52,055 bases of DNA, taken from the NCBI GenBank assembly GCA_011523545.1, contig WTGN01000075.1:1-52055 (forward strand), given 5' to 3'. Positions 33,092 to 44,892 of the stretch are shown here, piece after piece; the first letter of the stretch is position 1, and every line of letters begins with the position of its first letter. The DNA is from Chloroflexota bacterium. GTDB taxonomy: Bacteria > Chloroflexota > Anaerolineae > Aggregatilineales > Phototrophicaceae. The position numbers and the translations under genes are program-made. The notes beneath the pieces were generated by a model that did no database searches, had not been told where the DNA came from, and saw only the letters and a program-made list of their open reading frames with translations.

Positions 33092-33556
33092 TTACGGAGT
33101 CTGATACTCAAACACCCACCCGTCCACAGCCCGCGCCCAACCGCTCAGCAGCTCCCCCGCGCTGAAAAAGTTCGCCACCTCAAGTTCGCCATTCTCGACA
33201 CTGTCCGACCCGTGCACCAGATTCCGCCCGATCTCCAGGCCAAGGTCGCCGCGGATGCTGCCGGGCGCCGCCTCCGATGGCGTGGTCGCCCCGATTGTGG
33301 CGCGCGCCGCCGCAATGGCGTCACTGCCCTCCAGCGCCATCACCACCACCGGCGCCGAAGTGATGTATTCGACCAAAGCAGCGAAGAAGGGCCGCTCGCG
33401 GTGCACATCGTAGTGCTTCTCGGCCAATGCGCGATCGACTTGCAGCAGCTTCAGCCCGATGATCTTCAAGCCGCGCGCTTCGAAGCGCTTGATAATCTCG
33501 CCGGTCAAGCCGCGCTGGACCGCGTCCGGTTTCACGATGATCAGTGTTCGTTCCAA
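33092..33556 (-). CDS. ndk: Nucleoside diphosphate kinase
   Basis: A 154-residue kinase that transfers phosphate between nucleoside tri- and diphosphates through a phosphohistidine. The active His is in NLVHGSDS and the start [22 protein letters not shown] is diagnostic; [23 protein letters not shown] follows. The start codon is TTG at 33556, eight bases after AAAGG. It differs from the norm in a few late positions ([16 protein letters not shown]) but all key residues stay. It is monocistronic, between the AT-rich island and the epimerase gene. Confidence 0.95.
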   Translation of the reverse strand: MERTLIIVKPDAVQRGLTGEIIKRFEARGLKIIGLKLLQVDRALAEKHYDVHRERPFFAALVEYITSAPVVVMALEGSDAIAAARATIGATTPSEAAPGSIRGDLGLEIGRNLVHGSDSVENGELEVANFFSAGELLSGWARAVDGWVFEYQTP

Positions 33557-33757
33557 GAGATTGCCTTTCTGTCATACGCCATGATAGCCATGACGCGTAT
33601 CATACAGCCGCGCCGCAGAATTGTGTATGCGCATCAGCGGCGCGTCAGTGGCCAACGCGCGCTTGACAGTGAGCCAGCGGCGCTTCCCAAGTGTAAACTG
33701 GGCATGGAGTGGCCGATTTTCTGCTATGATACGAGCAGCTTAAGGAGCGGGACGAAA

Positions 33758-34732
33758 ATGAGCAGAGCTTTCTGGCATGATCAGGCGGTAATTGTTACCG
33801 GCGGCGCCGGCTTCCTCGGGCGCCATGTCGTCGAGGCATTGAAGGCGCGGTCAGCCGGGCGCATCATCGTGCCGCGCCGCGCTGACTATGACTTGCGCCA
33901 GCAGGAGGCGGTCGCGCGCTTGTATGCCGATCATCCCGACGCCACCCTGGTCATCCACCTGGCGGCCAATGTCGGCGGCATCGGCATCAACCGCGAGCAT
34001 CCCGGCTTGTTCTTCTACGAGAATCTCATGATGGGCACGCTCATGTTGGAGTACGCGCGCCGCGCCCGCGTCGATAAATTCGTCGGCATCGGCACCGTTT
34101 GCAGCTATCCCAAATTCGCGCCGGTGCCCTTCAATGAAGCGGACCTCTGGGCCGGCTACCCGGAAGAGACCAACGCGCCTTATGGCCTGGCCAAGAAGAT
34201 GCTGCTGGTGCAGAGCCAGGCTTATCGCCAGGAATACGGCTACAACGCCGTCCATCTGCTGCCGGTCAACCTCTACGGCCCGCGCGACAAATTCGACCTG
34301 AAATCCTCACACGTCATCCCGGCGGTGATTCGCAAAATGGTGGACGCGCAGGAGAGCGGCGCCCCGCATGTCACGCTCTTCGGCGATGGCTCGCCCACCC
34401 GCGAGTTCCTGTTCGTTCGCGACGCCGCCGAAGGCATCCTGCTCGCCGCCGAGCGCTATAACGGCGCTGAGCCGGTCAATCTAGGCAGCGCCTTCGAAAT
34501 CAGCATCCGCGATTTGGTGGAGATCATCGCCGAAGAAGTCGGCTTCAGCGGCGCGCTGCGCTGGGATACCAGCAAGCCCAATGGCCAGCCGCGGCGCAAA
34601 CTAGACGTCTCCCGCGCCGAGCGCGAATTCGGTTTCGTCGCGCGCACCGATTTCCGCGCCGGCTTGCGCGAGACGATCCGCTGGTATCGCGCCGAGAGGC
34701 GAACAGCGCGCGCGGCGGCTGAACGCGTCTAA
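33758..34732 (+). CDS. GDP-L-fucose synthase-like NAD-dependent epimerase/dehydratase
   Basis: A 324-residue extended SDR of the GDP-fucose synthase (Fcl/WcaG) type. GGAGFLG binds NADP near residue 15; [17 protein letters not shown] and GTVCSYPK match Fcl; the catalytic Tyr142-x3-Lys146 is in NAPYGLAKK. Such enzymes turn GDP-4-keto-6-deoxymannose into GDP-fucose or related sugars. The ATG at 33758 has TAAGGAG upstream and a TATGAT at 33725. It is followed after 21 bases by a membrane glycosyltransferase, so the pair may make a deoxy-sugar for a surface polymer; this is inference, as the GDP-mannose dehydratase is not in the window. Confidence 0.88.
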   Translation: MSRAFWHDQAVIVTGGAGFLGRHVVEALKARSAGRIIVPRRADYDLRQQEAVARLYADHPDATLVIHLAANVGGIGINREHPGLFFYENLMMGTLMLEYARRARVDKFVGIGTVCSYPKFAPVPFNEADLWAGYPEETNAPYGLAKKMLLVQSQAYRQEYGYNAVHLLPVNLYGPRDKFDLKSSHVIPAVIRKMVDAQESGAPHVTLFGDGSPTREFLFVRDAAEGILLAAERYNGAEPVNLGSAFEISIRDLVEIIAEEVGFSGALRWDTSKPNGQPRRKLDVSRAEREFGFVARTDFRAGLRETIRWYRAERRTARAAAERV

Positions 34733-34753
34733 GCGGCTTTGACGAGGCTTCAC

Positions 34754-37261
34754 ATGAAGCGTGCTTATCCGGCGCCCCCCGGAGGAGCGGAAGTGGGCAA
34801 GCTATTTCGGGAACATCGACATTTCTTCTTGATCATCCCGGCTTTGATCATTGTGATGACCTGGCCGACGTTCTACCACGTGCTGGAGACCGAGACGTTC
34901 TGGGTTCCGGGCAGCGGCGAAGATGTCTGGTTTGAATTGTGGGAGGGCTGGTATGGCGCTCAGATCCTCCAGGGCAAAGCCGACCTGTTCTATACAAATT
35001 TGCTCTATTATCCGCAGGGCGTTTCCCTCGCTTACCACCAGTACACTCTGCCGCACATGCTCATGGTTAACGTGCTGCGGGCGCTGCTGCCGGTATCCAA
35101 CGCCTACAATCTCGCCTTCCTGCTGACGCTATTTGCCAACGCGCTAGCGACCTACGTCTGCGCCAATTACTTCATCAAGGACAAGTGGATAAGTTTGTTC
35201 GCCGCCGCGGTTGTCGGCATTAGCGTCGCGCTCCGCATTAAATCTGACGCCCAATTCTGGACCTATTACACCATTCCACTGTCGATCTATTTCATGCATC
35301 GCGCCGTGGTCGAATACCGCTGGTCCTTCGCAATCCTCTGCGGCGTCGCTGTGGGGATCACAGTTTACATCGGCTTCTACGTGCTCGTCTGTCTTGTCAT
35401 ATCGGTTGGCATTTACGGCTTGTATCTGGCCTGGTCACGCTGGCGGGACCCGCGCTTTTGGGCGGTGGCTGTCTTCGCCGTCATCATCTGCGCCGCTATC
35501 AGCCTGCCGCGCCTGGCGCCGATGTTGGCCGATGGCGAGCAAGTTGACGCCATTCTCGCTTATCGCACAAATTGGCAGAATCGCTCAAAAGACCTGCTGG
35601 ATTTTCTCCGGCATCCAATATGGACCGGCGACGAGAGCTTCGAACCTGGTTATCTCGGCTTCCTGCCCAGCGTGCTCATCGGCATTGGCCTGTTCCGCCA
35701 CGCCCGGCGGCGCAAGTTGCTGCCCTGGCTCTCCCTGCTGCTCGTCTTCATGATTTTGCGCGCCGGCACATTTCTCACGGTCGCTGGCCTGGAATTCCCC
35801 GATGTCTTGCTGCCGAAGCATTATCTCAATTACATCTTCCCCGAGATTTTTCGCGGCTTTACCGGCAATCACCATTGGGTGCTGGGCGCCCTGCTTCCCT
35901 GGGCAATTCTGTCTTGCTATGGCTTGAAGACCCTGCTGGGCGCAAAAGCCGCGAACACGCGCGCCGCTATCCTGCTCGCCTTGATCGCGCTTATGGCGCT
36001 CGAATACAGCTATGGGCCGATCACCGGCCAGGTCGTCAACGATGAGCGGACCGCCTTTGTAGATTGGTTCGAGGGGGAAGACAAAGACAGTCCTCGCCTC
36101 ATAAACCTGCCCATGAACACCGCCGTCGTGCGCCGCTACTACAATTACATTCAAATGCTGACCGGTTATCCGCAAGTGGAGGGCGCGCTTAACCGCGTGT
36201 TTCCTGAAGCCAACAACTACATCTGGAGCAATTATCTGTTGAGCGCCTGGAAGTCGGGCGCCGCCGTCCACTGCACCCCGGCAACGCGCGCCGCCTTCGA
36301 GCCCGCCCTGGACCAGCTGCTCAATGACGGATTCACCCACCTGCTCATGCACAGGGGCAGGTACTTTACACAGGCGGAACCGCATAGCTTCGCCAGCGTG
36401 CCAGCGGCCTACAGCGATGATTACCTGTCGATTTATCGCCTTGAGGACATGCGTCTCAGCTGCGACAACAGCGCCATTCTCGGTCACGATTCGCTGCCGC
36501 ATTGGCGCGGCCTGGCGCTCTCATCTGATATCCTGCCCGACCCCGATGTCGCCCTGTTGAGCGTTTCTCCGGCAGGTTCCATTGAAGACGGGCTCTTCGA
36601 TTATTACGCCTCGGTATTCGACGATTGGGCCGATTTTGTTCAAGTCTACGCCAGCGATGGCGAGCTCGCGATCCAACCTTCGAACGCGCGGCATAGCGAT
36701 TTCAACAGCGTCCTCGAAAGCAATCAATTGATTCTGCGCTTGACCGACCAGCGCCAGGACGAGACCGCCGCCTTCAAGCTCGTGAACGACCGGCTCTCGC
36801 AGGAATTCCAGCCTTGCTTCCCGCTGATGAATACACCAGATTCCTTGGCGCAGTATTTCATTGATTCCGCCTTTCCCTGTGAAATCCTGAGCACGGAAAA
36901 GCGGATAAACATTCAGTATGGCAACGGCATGGAACTCGCTTATGTCTCGGACGATACCCAGGATGCCTGGCTTAATATCACCCTCTTTTGGCGTTATCGC
37001 TATGAACGCGATGGAACGCACGCTTACTCGATCCAGGTCTTTGATGCAGCCGGTCAAAAGGCGCAACAGGCCGACCATGTCATTGGGCATAATCCGTTGG
37101 AGCGCCGCCAATTGGATCTCCGCGTCTTGAGCCCGGGTGACTACAGCGTGAAACTGATCCTCTACAACTACAGCACCGGTGACACGGTATCCGGGCATGC
37201 CGCCGACAGTCAGGTCCGTTTTGAGCGGGAAGTGGAACTGGCGCGCTTCACGGTCGAATAG
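34754..37261 (+). CDS. Large GT-C-like membrane glycosyltransferase
   Basis: An 835-residue protein with about 10-11 membrane helices in the first 430 residues and a large extracytoplasmic C-terminal region. A first-loop acidic pair (GSGEDVWFELW) stands where GT-C enzymes carry catalytic Asp/Glu; the layout resembles bacterial lipid-linked-sugar transferases of the PMT/ArnT/YfhO kind, but I cannot place the exact family. The C-terminal half holds beta-rich stretches near the end (WLNITLFWRYRYERDGTHAYSIQVFDAAGQ) similar to the tail of another transferase here (47483). The ATG at 34754 has GAGG six bases upstream; TTG 34739 is an alternative. It probably shares an operon with the epimerase gene. 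Confidence 0.78.
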   Translation: MKRAYPAPPGGAEVGKLFREHRHFFLIIPALIIVMTWPTFYHVLETETFWVPGSGEDVWFELWEGWYGAQILQGKADLFYTNLLYYPQGVSLAYHQYTLPHMLMVNVLRALLPVSNAYNLAFLLTLFANALATYVCANYFIKDKWISLFAAAVVGISVALRIKSDAQFWTYYTIPLSIYFMHRAVVEYRWSFAILCGVAVGITVYIGFYVLVCLVISVGIYGLYLAWSRWRDPRFWAVAVFAVIICAAISLPRLAPMLADGEQVDAILAYRTNWQNRSKDLLDFLRHPIWTGDESFEPGYLGFLPSVLIGIGLFRHARRRKLLPWLSLLLVFMILRAGTFLTVAGLEFPDVLLPKHYLNYIFPEIFRGFTGNHHWVLGALLPWAILSCYGLKTLLGAKAANTRAAILLALIALMALEYSYGPITGQVVNDERTAFVDWFEGEDKDSPRLINLPMNTAVVRRYYNYIQMLTGYPQVEGALNRVFPEANNYIWSNYLLSAWKSGAAVHCTPATRAAFEPALDQLLNDGFTHLLMHRGRYFTQAEPHSFASVPAAYSDDYLSIYRLEDMRLSCDNSAILGHDSLPHWRGLALSSDILPDPDVALLSVSPAGSIEDGLFDYYASVFDDWADFVQVYASDGELAIQPSNARHSDFNSVLESNQLILRLTDQRQDETAAFKLVNDRLSQEFQPCFPLMNTPDSLAQYFIDSAFPCEILSTEKRINIQYGNGMELAYVSDDTQDAWLNITLFWRYRYERDGTHAYSIQVFDAAGQKAQQADHVIGHNPLERRQLDLRVLSPGDYSVKLILYNYSTGDTVSGHAADSQVRFEREVELARFTVE

Positions 37262-37615
37262 CATTTGCCGGGTCCAGCAGCGCGTCGCCAGCGCCGGGCT
37301 GTTCTGCTGAAACTGCTGATTCCCTCGTGAATCGCCCGCTGCCGCGCGTCACAGAACGTGTCGCCGCGCTCGGATTGCTTGACTTGTTGGTAAACTTGCG
37401 CTTTCTTTGGTATCATAAACACGATTTAGTGCCAGTGGGCGGCTTGTGCGCCAGGCCTTGATTCCAGGCGGACAGAAGGTTGATCCGCAGCGGCGCGCAG
37501 AATCAGCGGACTTCCGCGATGCGCGTTTTCAGAGATGGAACGCGGCCAATGGACAATATCTCCTGCAGATGAACTGATATGAAAAAGGGCTTTGCTGGTT
37601 GAGGAGGATAGCACT
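37262..37615 (+). other. Leader region of the oligopeptide ATPase operon
   Basis: No gene seen. A promoter-like pair TTGGTA (37387-37392) and TATCAT (37411-37416) with an 18-base spacer would give a leader of about 190 bases before the TTG start at 37616, much longer than is usual in this window. No known riboswitch pattern is recognised in it. Confidence 0.4.
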
Positions 37616-38626
<1,011 letters not shown>

Positions 38627-38627
38627 T

Positions 38628-39656
38628 ATGTCTAGTCAAGCCATGGCGGTTGAAACGCGCAAAAACCTGGACCCGAACGACGTCATCCTCGAAGTAACCG
38701 ACCTGAAAAAACACTTCCCGATCTCGGCCGGCATCGTCTTTCAGCGCCAGGTCGGGGCGGTGCGCGCGGTCGACGGCGTCAGCTTTCAGGTGATCCGCGG
38801 CGAAACGCTGGGCCTGGTCGGCGAATCCGGCTGCGGCAAAAGCACAACCGGCCGCACCATCCTGCAGCTCTATCGCCCGACCGAAGGCAGCGTCAAGTTC
38901 GAGGGGCAGGAACTCTCGACCATGGCCGGGAATGATCTGCGGCAGATGCGGCGGCGGATGCAAATCATCTTTCAAGACCCCTTCGCCTCATTGAACCCGC
39001 GCATGACCGTCGGCAGCATCGTAAGCGAACCGCTGCAAATCCACCGCATTTATTCCAACAAGCAAGAGCGCCAGCAATATGTGGAAGCCTTGATGGAGAA
39101 AGTGGGCTTGAACCCCTACTTCATCAATCGCTATCCACATGAGTTCTCCGGCGGGCAGCGGCAGCGCATCGGCATCGCCCGGGCGCTCGCGCTCGAGCCG
39201 AGTTTCATCGTCGCCGACGAGCCAATCTCGGCGCTCGATGTATCCATTCAAGCGCAGGTCGTCAACTTGATGGAAGAGCTGCAAGACGAGCTCGGCCTGA
39301 CCTATCTGTTCATCGCCCATGACCTTAGCATGGTGCGCCATATCTGCGATCGCGTCGCTGTCATGTACCTGGGCAAGATCGTCGAGCTCGGGCCCGTCGA
39401 TGAAGTCTACGACAACCCGCAGCATCCATACACCCAGGCGCTGCTATCGGCCGTGCCCGTGCCCGACCCGCAGGTCGAGGAGAATCGCCAACGCATCATC
39501 ATCGCTGGCGACTTGCCCAGCCCGGCCAATCCGCCGACAGGCTGCAACTTCAACACGCGCTGCCCCGTGCGCTTCGACCTCTGCTTCGAAGAGCCGGATC
39601 CGCCGCTGATCGAGGTGCGCCCGGATCACTACGTGAGCTGCCATCGGGTGACGTAG
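38628..39656 (+). CDS. Oligopeptide/dipeptide ABC transporter ATPase, OppF/DppF type
   Basis: A 342-residue partner of the preceding ATPase. Walker [10 protein letters not shown], signature [15 protein letters not shown], Walker [13 protein letters not shown] and H-loop IAHDLSMV are all present, with the C-terminal oligopeptide domain GCNFNTRCP. The two ATPases form a heterodimer under the membrane and power uptake of peptides or other solutes. The gene starts one base after the OppD-type stop, so translation is coupled. Permeases must come from another locus. Confidence 0.92.
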   Translation: MSSQAMAVETRKNLDPNDVILEVTDLKKHFPISAGIVFQRQVGAVRAVDGVSFQVIRGETLGLVGESGCGKSTTGRTILQLYRPTEGSVKFEGQELSTMAGNDLRQMRRRMQIIFQDPFASLNPRMTVGSIVSEPLQIHRIYSNKQERQQYVEALMEKVGLNPYFINRYPHEFSGGQRQRIGIARALALEPSFIVADEPISALDVSIQAQVVNLMEELQDELGLTYLFIAHDLSMVRHICDRVAVMYLGKIVELGPVDEVYDNPQHPYTQALLSAVPVPDPQVEENRQRIIIAGDLPSPANPPTGCNFNTRCPVRFDLCFEEPDPPLIEVRPDHYVSCHRVT

Positions 39657-39699
39657 CTCAGGCAAGCAAGCTCAAAACCTAGCTCAGAATGGCCGCGCT

Positions 39700-40725
39700 A
39701 TGACCCTCATCGGCGCTTATTTGGGTTCGCCTGACTGGCAGCGCTGGAATTCTAAACAGGCGGAAGCCGAACTAAGCCGCTACAAGCGCTATGGCGTCAA
39801 CACAATATTCGCCGAAGCCGATCATTATCGCCGCGACATCATTCAAATCGCGCAGGATTGCGCCTTGCGCTTCATGGGCGGTCTGACCTGCTTTAACAGC
39901 AAGGACGCGCTGGTACAGAATCCCGAACTCCATCCCATCTGCCGAGACGGGCGGCGGCGGCCGCAAATGAATTGGTATCTTGGCATTACGCCAAGTTATC
40001 AAGCCTATGCCCAGTCGCGTCTTGATGTGCTAAAGCAAATGGCGAATGCATACAATCTAGACGGGATCTGGCTGGATTTCATCCGCTGGCCGCTGCACTG
40101 GGAACATGAACTTCGCGATGATACGCCCGCCCCGCTAGAATCGAGTTTCGACGAGCACACGCTCAGGCGCTTTGCTGAATTTGCCGATATCGATATTCCC
40201 GCCGTCGCGACGAGCCGAAAGTCCGATTGGATTCTGCGAGCGCATCGGGACCAGTGGATTGATTTCAAGTGCTGGATCATCACCGACTTTGTCGCTCAAG
40301 CGAAGGCAATAGTAGACGCACATTTAGCGGGCAAACCCTTAGGCTTGGATATCGTGCCCGCAACATCTCCACAGCGAGAGCGCCTTCTAGGTCAACGGCT
40401 GCACGATTTGTCCACCCATGCTGACTGTTTCTCGCCCATGCTGTATCATCACGCCTTGGGCTTCTCACCTAAGTGGATGACGGAAACATTAGATGAAATG
40501 GCAACGGAGACCGACAAACCGCTCGTTCCCTTCGTACAAGTTGACGCCTTTACCAGCGAGGGCGAGTTGTACGCCGCGCGGGAATGGGAGCGGGTATTGG
40601 ATGCGGCCCTGTCACATGGCGGCTGCGCGGGGCTGATTGCTTTTACCGGTGATATGCTGCATGCCAATGGGCGCGGGCGCTCAATGGAAGGTTTGCTGCG
40701 GCGCCGGCCCGCCTCGTCAGCCTGA
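39700..40725 (+). CDS. Glycoside-hydrolase-like TIM-barrel protein
   Basis: A 341-residue soluble protein with the strand pattern of a (beta/alpha)8 barrel. DGIWLDFIRWP resembles the fourth-strand region of putative glycoside hydrolases (GHL or DUF4015-like groups), where the Asp is the likely catalytic or binding residue; FSPMLYHHALG and VPFVQVDAFTS fit later strands with acidic or aromatic residues. I do not recognise a characterised family and would not name a substrate. No signal peptide is seen. It starts 43 bases after the OppF-type stop and its last nine bases overlap the converging DUF1883 gene. Confidence 0.7.
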   Translation: MTLIGAYLGSPDWQRWNSKQAEAELSRYKRYGVNTIFAEADHYRRDIIQIAQDCALRFMGGLTCFNSKDALVQNPELHPICRDGRRRPQMNWYLGITPSYQAYAQSRLDVLKQMANAYNLDGIWLDFIRWPLHWEHELRDDTPAPLESSFDEHTLRRFAEFADIDIPAVATSRKSDWILRAHRDQWIDFKCWIITDFVAQAKAIVDAHLAGKPLGLDIVPATSPQRERLLGQRLHDLSTHADCFSPMLYHHALGFSPKWMTETLDEMATETDKPLVPFVQVDAFTSEGELYAAREWERVLDAALSHGGCAGLIAFTGDMLHANGRGRSMEGLLRRRPASSA

Positions 40726-40998
40726 CACAGCTTCTCCGGACAGAACACGCGCTGACGAACCGACTTCACCGGCGTAGCCGCCCAGATCTACAACGACGTA
40801 CCAGTGACCGGGGCGGGGAATCTCGAACCGGACCGGCGACTGTTTATAGTGCCCACCGTTGTATTTGTGCCGGTGACCGCTCCGATACATGAGGAAGTTA
40901 TGGCTATCCAACAAGCGAACATTCGCCGCGTTGGTAATGGTTACCTCGGCAATCTCGCCGCCAGACAACTGCCCCAAGTCGTGTTTGATAAATTGCAA
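40717..40998 (-). CDS. Stand-alone DUF1883 protein
   Basis: A 93-residue protein that is DUF1883 from end to end. It lines up closely with residues 1-85 of the next gene: MQF-KHDLG, GGEI-EV, ANVRL-DS-NF, YRSG-RH-Y-GGH, and GHWYV-VD-GGYAG are shared. DUF1883 is a small beta-sandwich domain of unknown role, also known to occur in front of TIR domains. The start is TTG at 40998, nine bases after GGAG. It is either a separately made partner of the fused protein or a duplicate that lost its TIR half; it has an intact frame and its own ribosome site. It overlaps the converging hydrolase-like gene by nine bases. Confidence 0.85.
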   Translation of the reverse strand: MQFIKHDLGQLSGGEIAEVTITNAANVRLLDSHNFLMYRSGHRHKYNGGHYKQSPVRFEIPRPGHWYVVVDLGGYAGEVGSSARVLSGEAVSG

Positions 40999-41074
40999 TC
41001 CGCATTACTCCATATTGGATGTGAGATGTTCCGGTGGCAATTTGCTTGAGATTGCGGAGCGCCGTCTGTACGGC

Positions 41075-41833
41075 TTAGACTTCGACCGGTTCACCCAGCA
41101 CAACTTCGACAATCTCTTCCGCAATTTCCTCGACAGTTTGCATCGTTGTGTTGCGGGCAAGCTTGTCAGCCAAAGACGGGCTGAAAGATACGACCTCATC
41201 CTTCGTTATGTTGTGCCAAATCGGCAAGAGCACTTGGTCTCCGTCAACCGACTTGGTTACCAGTCCGTCAAGCTCGTAGTTGGGCCATCCCTTAGCAAAG
41301 AAGGCTCTTGACAAAACTACAATTCCGAATCGACTGGAAGCTATTCCTCGGTCAATTATGCGGCGCAAGCTATCGCCAATCTTTAGTTCAAACTCGTCAT
41401 ACCAAACCGAAAGTCCATTCGCGACAAGCGTATTTGCCAACGGCTTAACCACTTCATCTTTGTCTTCAGACGCATGCGAGATGAATACGTCATATTGAAC
41501 CTGGCGTTCGTTCCGAACGAGAGAAGGTATTGTCGATAGCGGCGTTTCTACGAATGGACGCAATTTGCCCGGAAGGAGGCGAACACTGGATTCTACCCGT
41601 CCTGCATAACCGCCCATGTCTACGGTAACGTACCAGTGCCCGGCGTTAGGAATTTGCAACCGCAATGGCGAACGCTTGGCGTGCCCGCCGATATATTGAT
41701 GGCGGCGTCCGCTACGGTAACTCTGGAAATTGAAACTGTCCATTAGGCGCACGTTTGCGGCACTGCCCTTGAGAATGACCTCGACGATTTCGCCACCAGT
41801 TCTGTGCCCCAAATCATGCTTTGTAAATTGCAC
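41075..41833 (-). CDS. DUF1883-TIR fusion protein
   Basis: A 252-residue protein joining an N-terminal DUF1883 (residues 1-88) to a C-terminal TIR domain (about 112-245) by a Pro-rich linker. The TIR starts with YDVFISHASEDKD, has WYDEFELKIGDS, and keeps Glu187 in the FFAKGWPNYEL motif, the position of the catalytic glutamate in NAD-cleaving bacterial and plant TIRs. The start is GTG at 41833, nine bases after AGAGG. A TIR NADase held in check or triggered by DUF1883 is a reasonable model. GC is below that of the neighbouring housekeeping genes. The TIR half is closely similar to the single-domain TIR gene that precedes it. Confidence 0.9.
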   Translation of the reverse strand: MQFTKHDLGHRTGGEIVEVILKGSAANVRLMDSFNFQSYRSGRRHQYIGGHAKRSPLRLQIPNAGHWYVTVDMGGYAGRVESSVRLLPGKLRPFVETPLSTIPSLVRNERQVQYDVFISHASEDKDEVVKPLANTLVANGLSVWYDEFELKIGDSLRRIIDRGIASSRFGIVVLSRAFFAKGWPNYELDGLVTKSVDGDQVLLPIWHNITKDEVVSFSPSLADKLARNTTMQTVEEIAEEIVEVVLGEPVEV

Positions 41834-41955
41834 AGCCGTGTACCTCTAGTCGATAACGGATAACAATAGTATAGCACAAGAAGGCCGAATCTGCTGCGAG
41901 GGCGAAGATTGAGCGCAGCCTCCGATTTCACGTGTAAGCCGAGCAATTGCGGGAG

Positions 41956-42429
41956 TTAATCTCGCTCTCCTTCGTATTCCAAATCATCAAATTCAGTGAT
42001 TGCCTCATGAATGTCTACGGCGATTTCCTCGACAGTGTAGATAGTAGTACTTAGGCCGACTATGTTTGCTAATGACGGACGGTTTTTCCGAATCTCCTGC
42101 AGAGTTATTTGGTGCCAAATGGGAAACATTATGCGATCCTCTGTAACCCAAAGGTTTTCCAACATGTCGAGCTCATGATTTGTCCACGGTTTTGCAAAAA
42201 ACGCGCTCGATAGCAATAGAATGCCGAATCGACTCGCGCTAATACCCGCGTTCAACTTTGCCGTCAGATTGTCCCCAACTCTAAGTTCGAATTCGTCAAA
42301 CCAGACTCGCAATCCGAAGTCTTGAAGCAGTGACGCCAGTGGCCGCGCCACCTCATCTTTGTCTTCGGAAGCGTGAGAGAGAAAGACATCATATTCGTAT
42401 CTGGCTTTGCTAAGAACGTGTCGTGCCAA
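41956..42429 (-). CDS. Stand-alone TIR-domain protein
   Basis: A 157-residue protein made of one TIR domain: YDVFLSHASEDKDEV (residues 13-27), VWFDEFELRVGDN, and Glu86 in SSAFFAKPWTNHELD, the expected catalytic glutamate. It shares most of its core with the TIR half of the neighbouring fusion protein (SHASEDKDEV, WxDEFEL, GISASRFGI, FPIWHQIT). The start is TTG at 42429 after GGGGAAG. Lacking any sensor domain, it would depend on a partner. The region upstream is AT-rich and should contain the cassette's promoter. Bacterial TIR proteins act in anti-phage defence, as effectors or as signal producers. Confidence 0.9.
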   Translation of the reverse strand: MARHVLSKARYEYDVFLSHASEDKDEVARPLASLLQDFGLRVWFDEFELRVGDNLTAKLNAGISASRFGILLLSSAFFAKPWTNHELDMLENLWVTEDRIMFPIWHQITLQEIRKNRPSLANIVGLSTTIYTVEEIAVDIHEAITEFDDLEYEGERD

Positions 42430-42588
42430 TATCTTCCCCGTGTCTCAGAAGTTGGCCACAGAATATTAACAGCACAAATATAACTAAAAGTAAAATAGCA
42501 TCGACATCGCGCAGTGACTGGCGTTTATGTACCAAGAACTGGGCGAGCCACTGGCCCGCCCCTAAAATCTGTCCTGTTGTGTGGTGGC
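42430..42588. other. AT-rich spacer with a repeat fragment between TIR gene and ftsH
   Basis: The left part is AT-rich (TAATAT on the minus strand near 42465 may be a -10 box for the TIR gene). At 42541-42561 lies GGGCGaGCC-act-GGCcCGCCC, a member of the palindromic family that has lost its ends. Confidence 0.5.
42541..42561. repeat. Palindromic repeat family, core fragment
   Basis: GGGCGAGCCACTGGCCCGCCC followed by CCTAAAA in place of CCTACA. It marks the boundary between the low-GC TIR cassette and ftsH. Confidence 0.65.
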
Positions 42589-44517
<1,929 letters not shown>

Positions 44518-44602
44518 AGAGTGTACTCCGTCATCGTGTTAAGCAGCGGTCTGCCGCTAGCGCCATCCCGCCTTAATGATAAAGACCCAGCCGCGGCGTA
44601 AA

Positions 44603-44619
44603 TGGTGATAAATTCACCA
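44603..44619. promoter_or_regulatory. Inverted repeat, possible operator (ftsH side)
   Basis: TGGTGA-TAAAT-TCACCA: perfect six-base arms. The half-site TCACC is the same as in the palindrome at 44824. Confidence 0.4.
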
Positions 44620-44823
44620 GCATTTGGCAGCAGATAAATTTAGCAAGCAATGAGAACAGCTTCTGCAAACGGAGGCACTGCCAGAAATTCATAACGTTGC
44701 ATTGGCGAGCCGGCAGCTTGCCCGTCGCAGCCGATAGATGAAAACGCGCGACATGATTTGTCGCCCCAACATTACAAGGGAAATCCGGTTTATGTCCGTA
44801 TAATTCATCTTAGACCGTATGGC

Positions 44824-44835
44824 TTCACCGGTGAA
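44824..44835. promoter_or_regulatory. Perfect palindrome TTCACCGGTGAA, possible operator (sigma side)
   Basis: A 12-base perfect palindrome 58 bases before the sigma factor start, just upstream of TATCATTATAAG. It shares its half-site with the inverted repeat on the ftsH side. Confidence 0.4.
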
Positions 44836-44892
44836 TATTCGCCCCGATTCCAGTATCATTATAAGTGAAGCGCTAAACCACACGAGCGAAGC

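Larger units (their letters stand above)
44518..44892. other. Divergent regulatory region between ftsH and sigma factor gene
   Basis: No gene. It contains a GGTGA/TCACC inverted repeat near ftsH (44603-44619), a perfect TTCACCGGTGAA palindrome near the sigma gene (44824-44835), a perfect TATAAT (about 44799-44804), TATCATTATAAG (44854-44865), and a degraded repeat fragment GGCGAGCCGGCAGCTTGCCC (44704-44723). Confidence 0.55.

Noticed and set aside
40717..42429. Thoeris or CBASS system
   Set aside because: No ThsA-like SIR2/SLOG effector, cyclase or CBASS accessory gene is adjacent; only TIR and DUF1883 domains are present.
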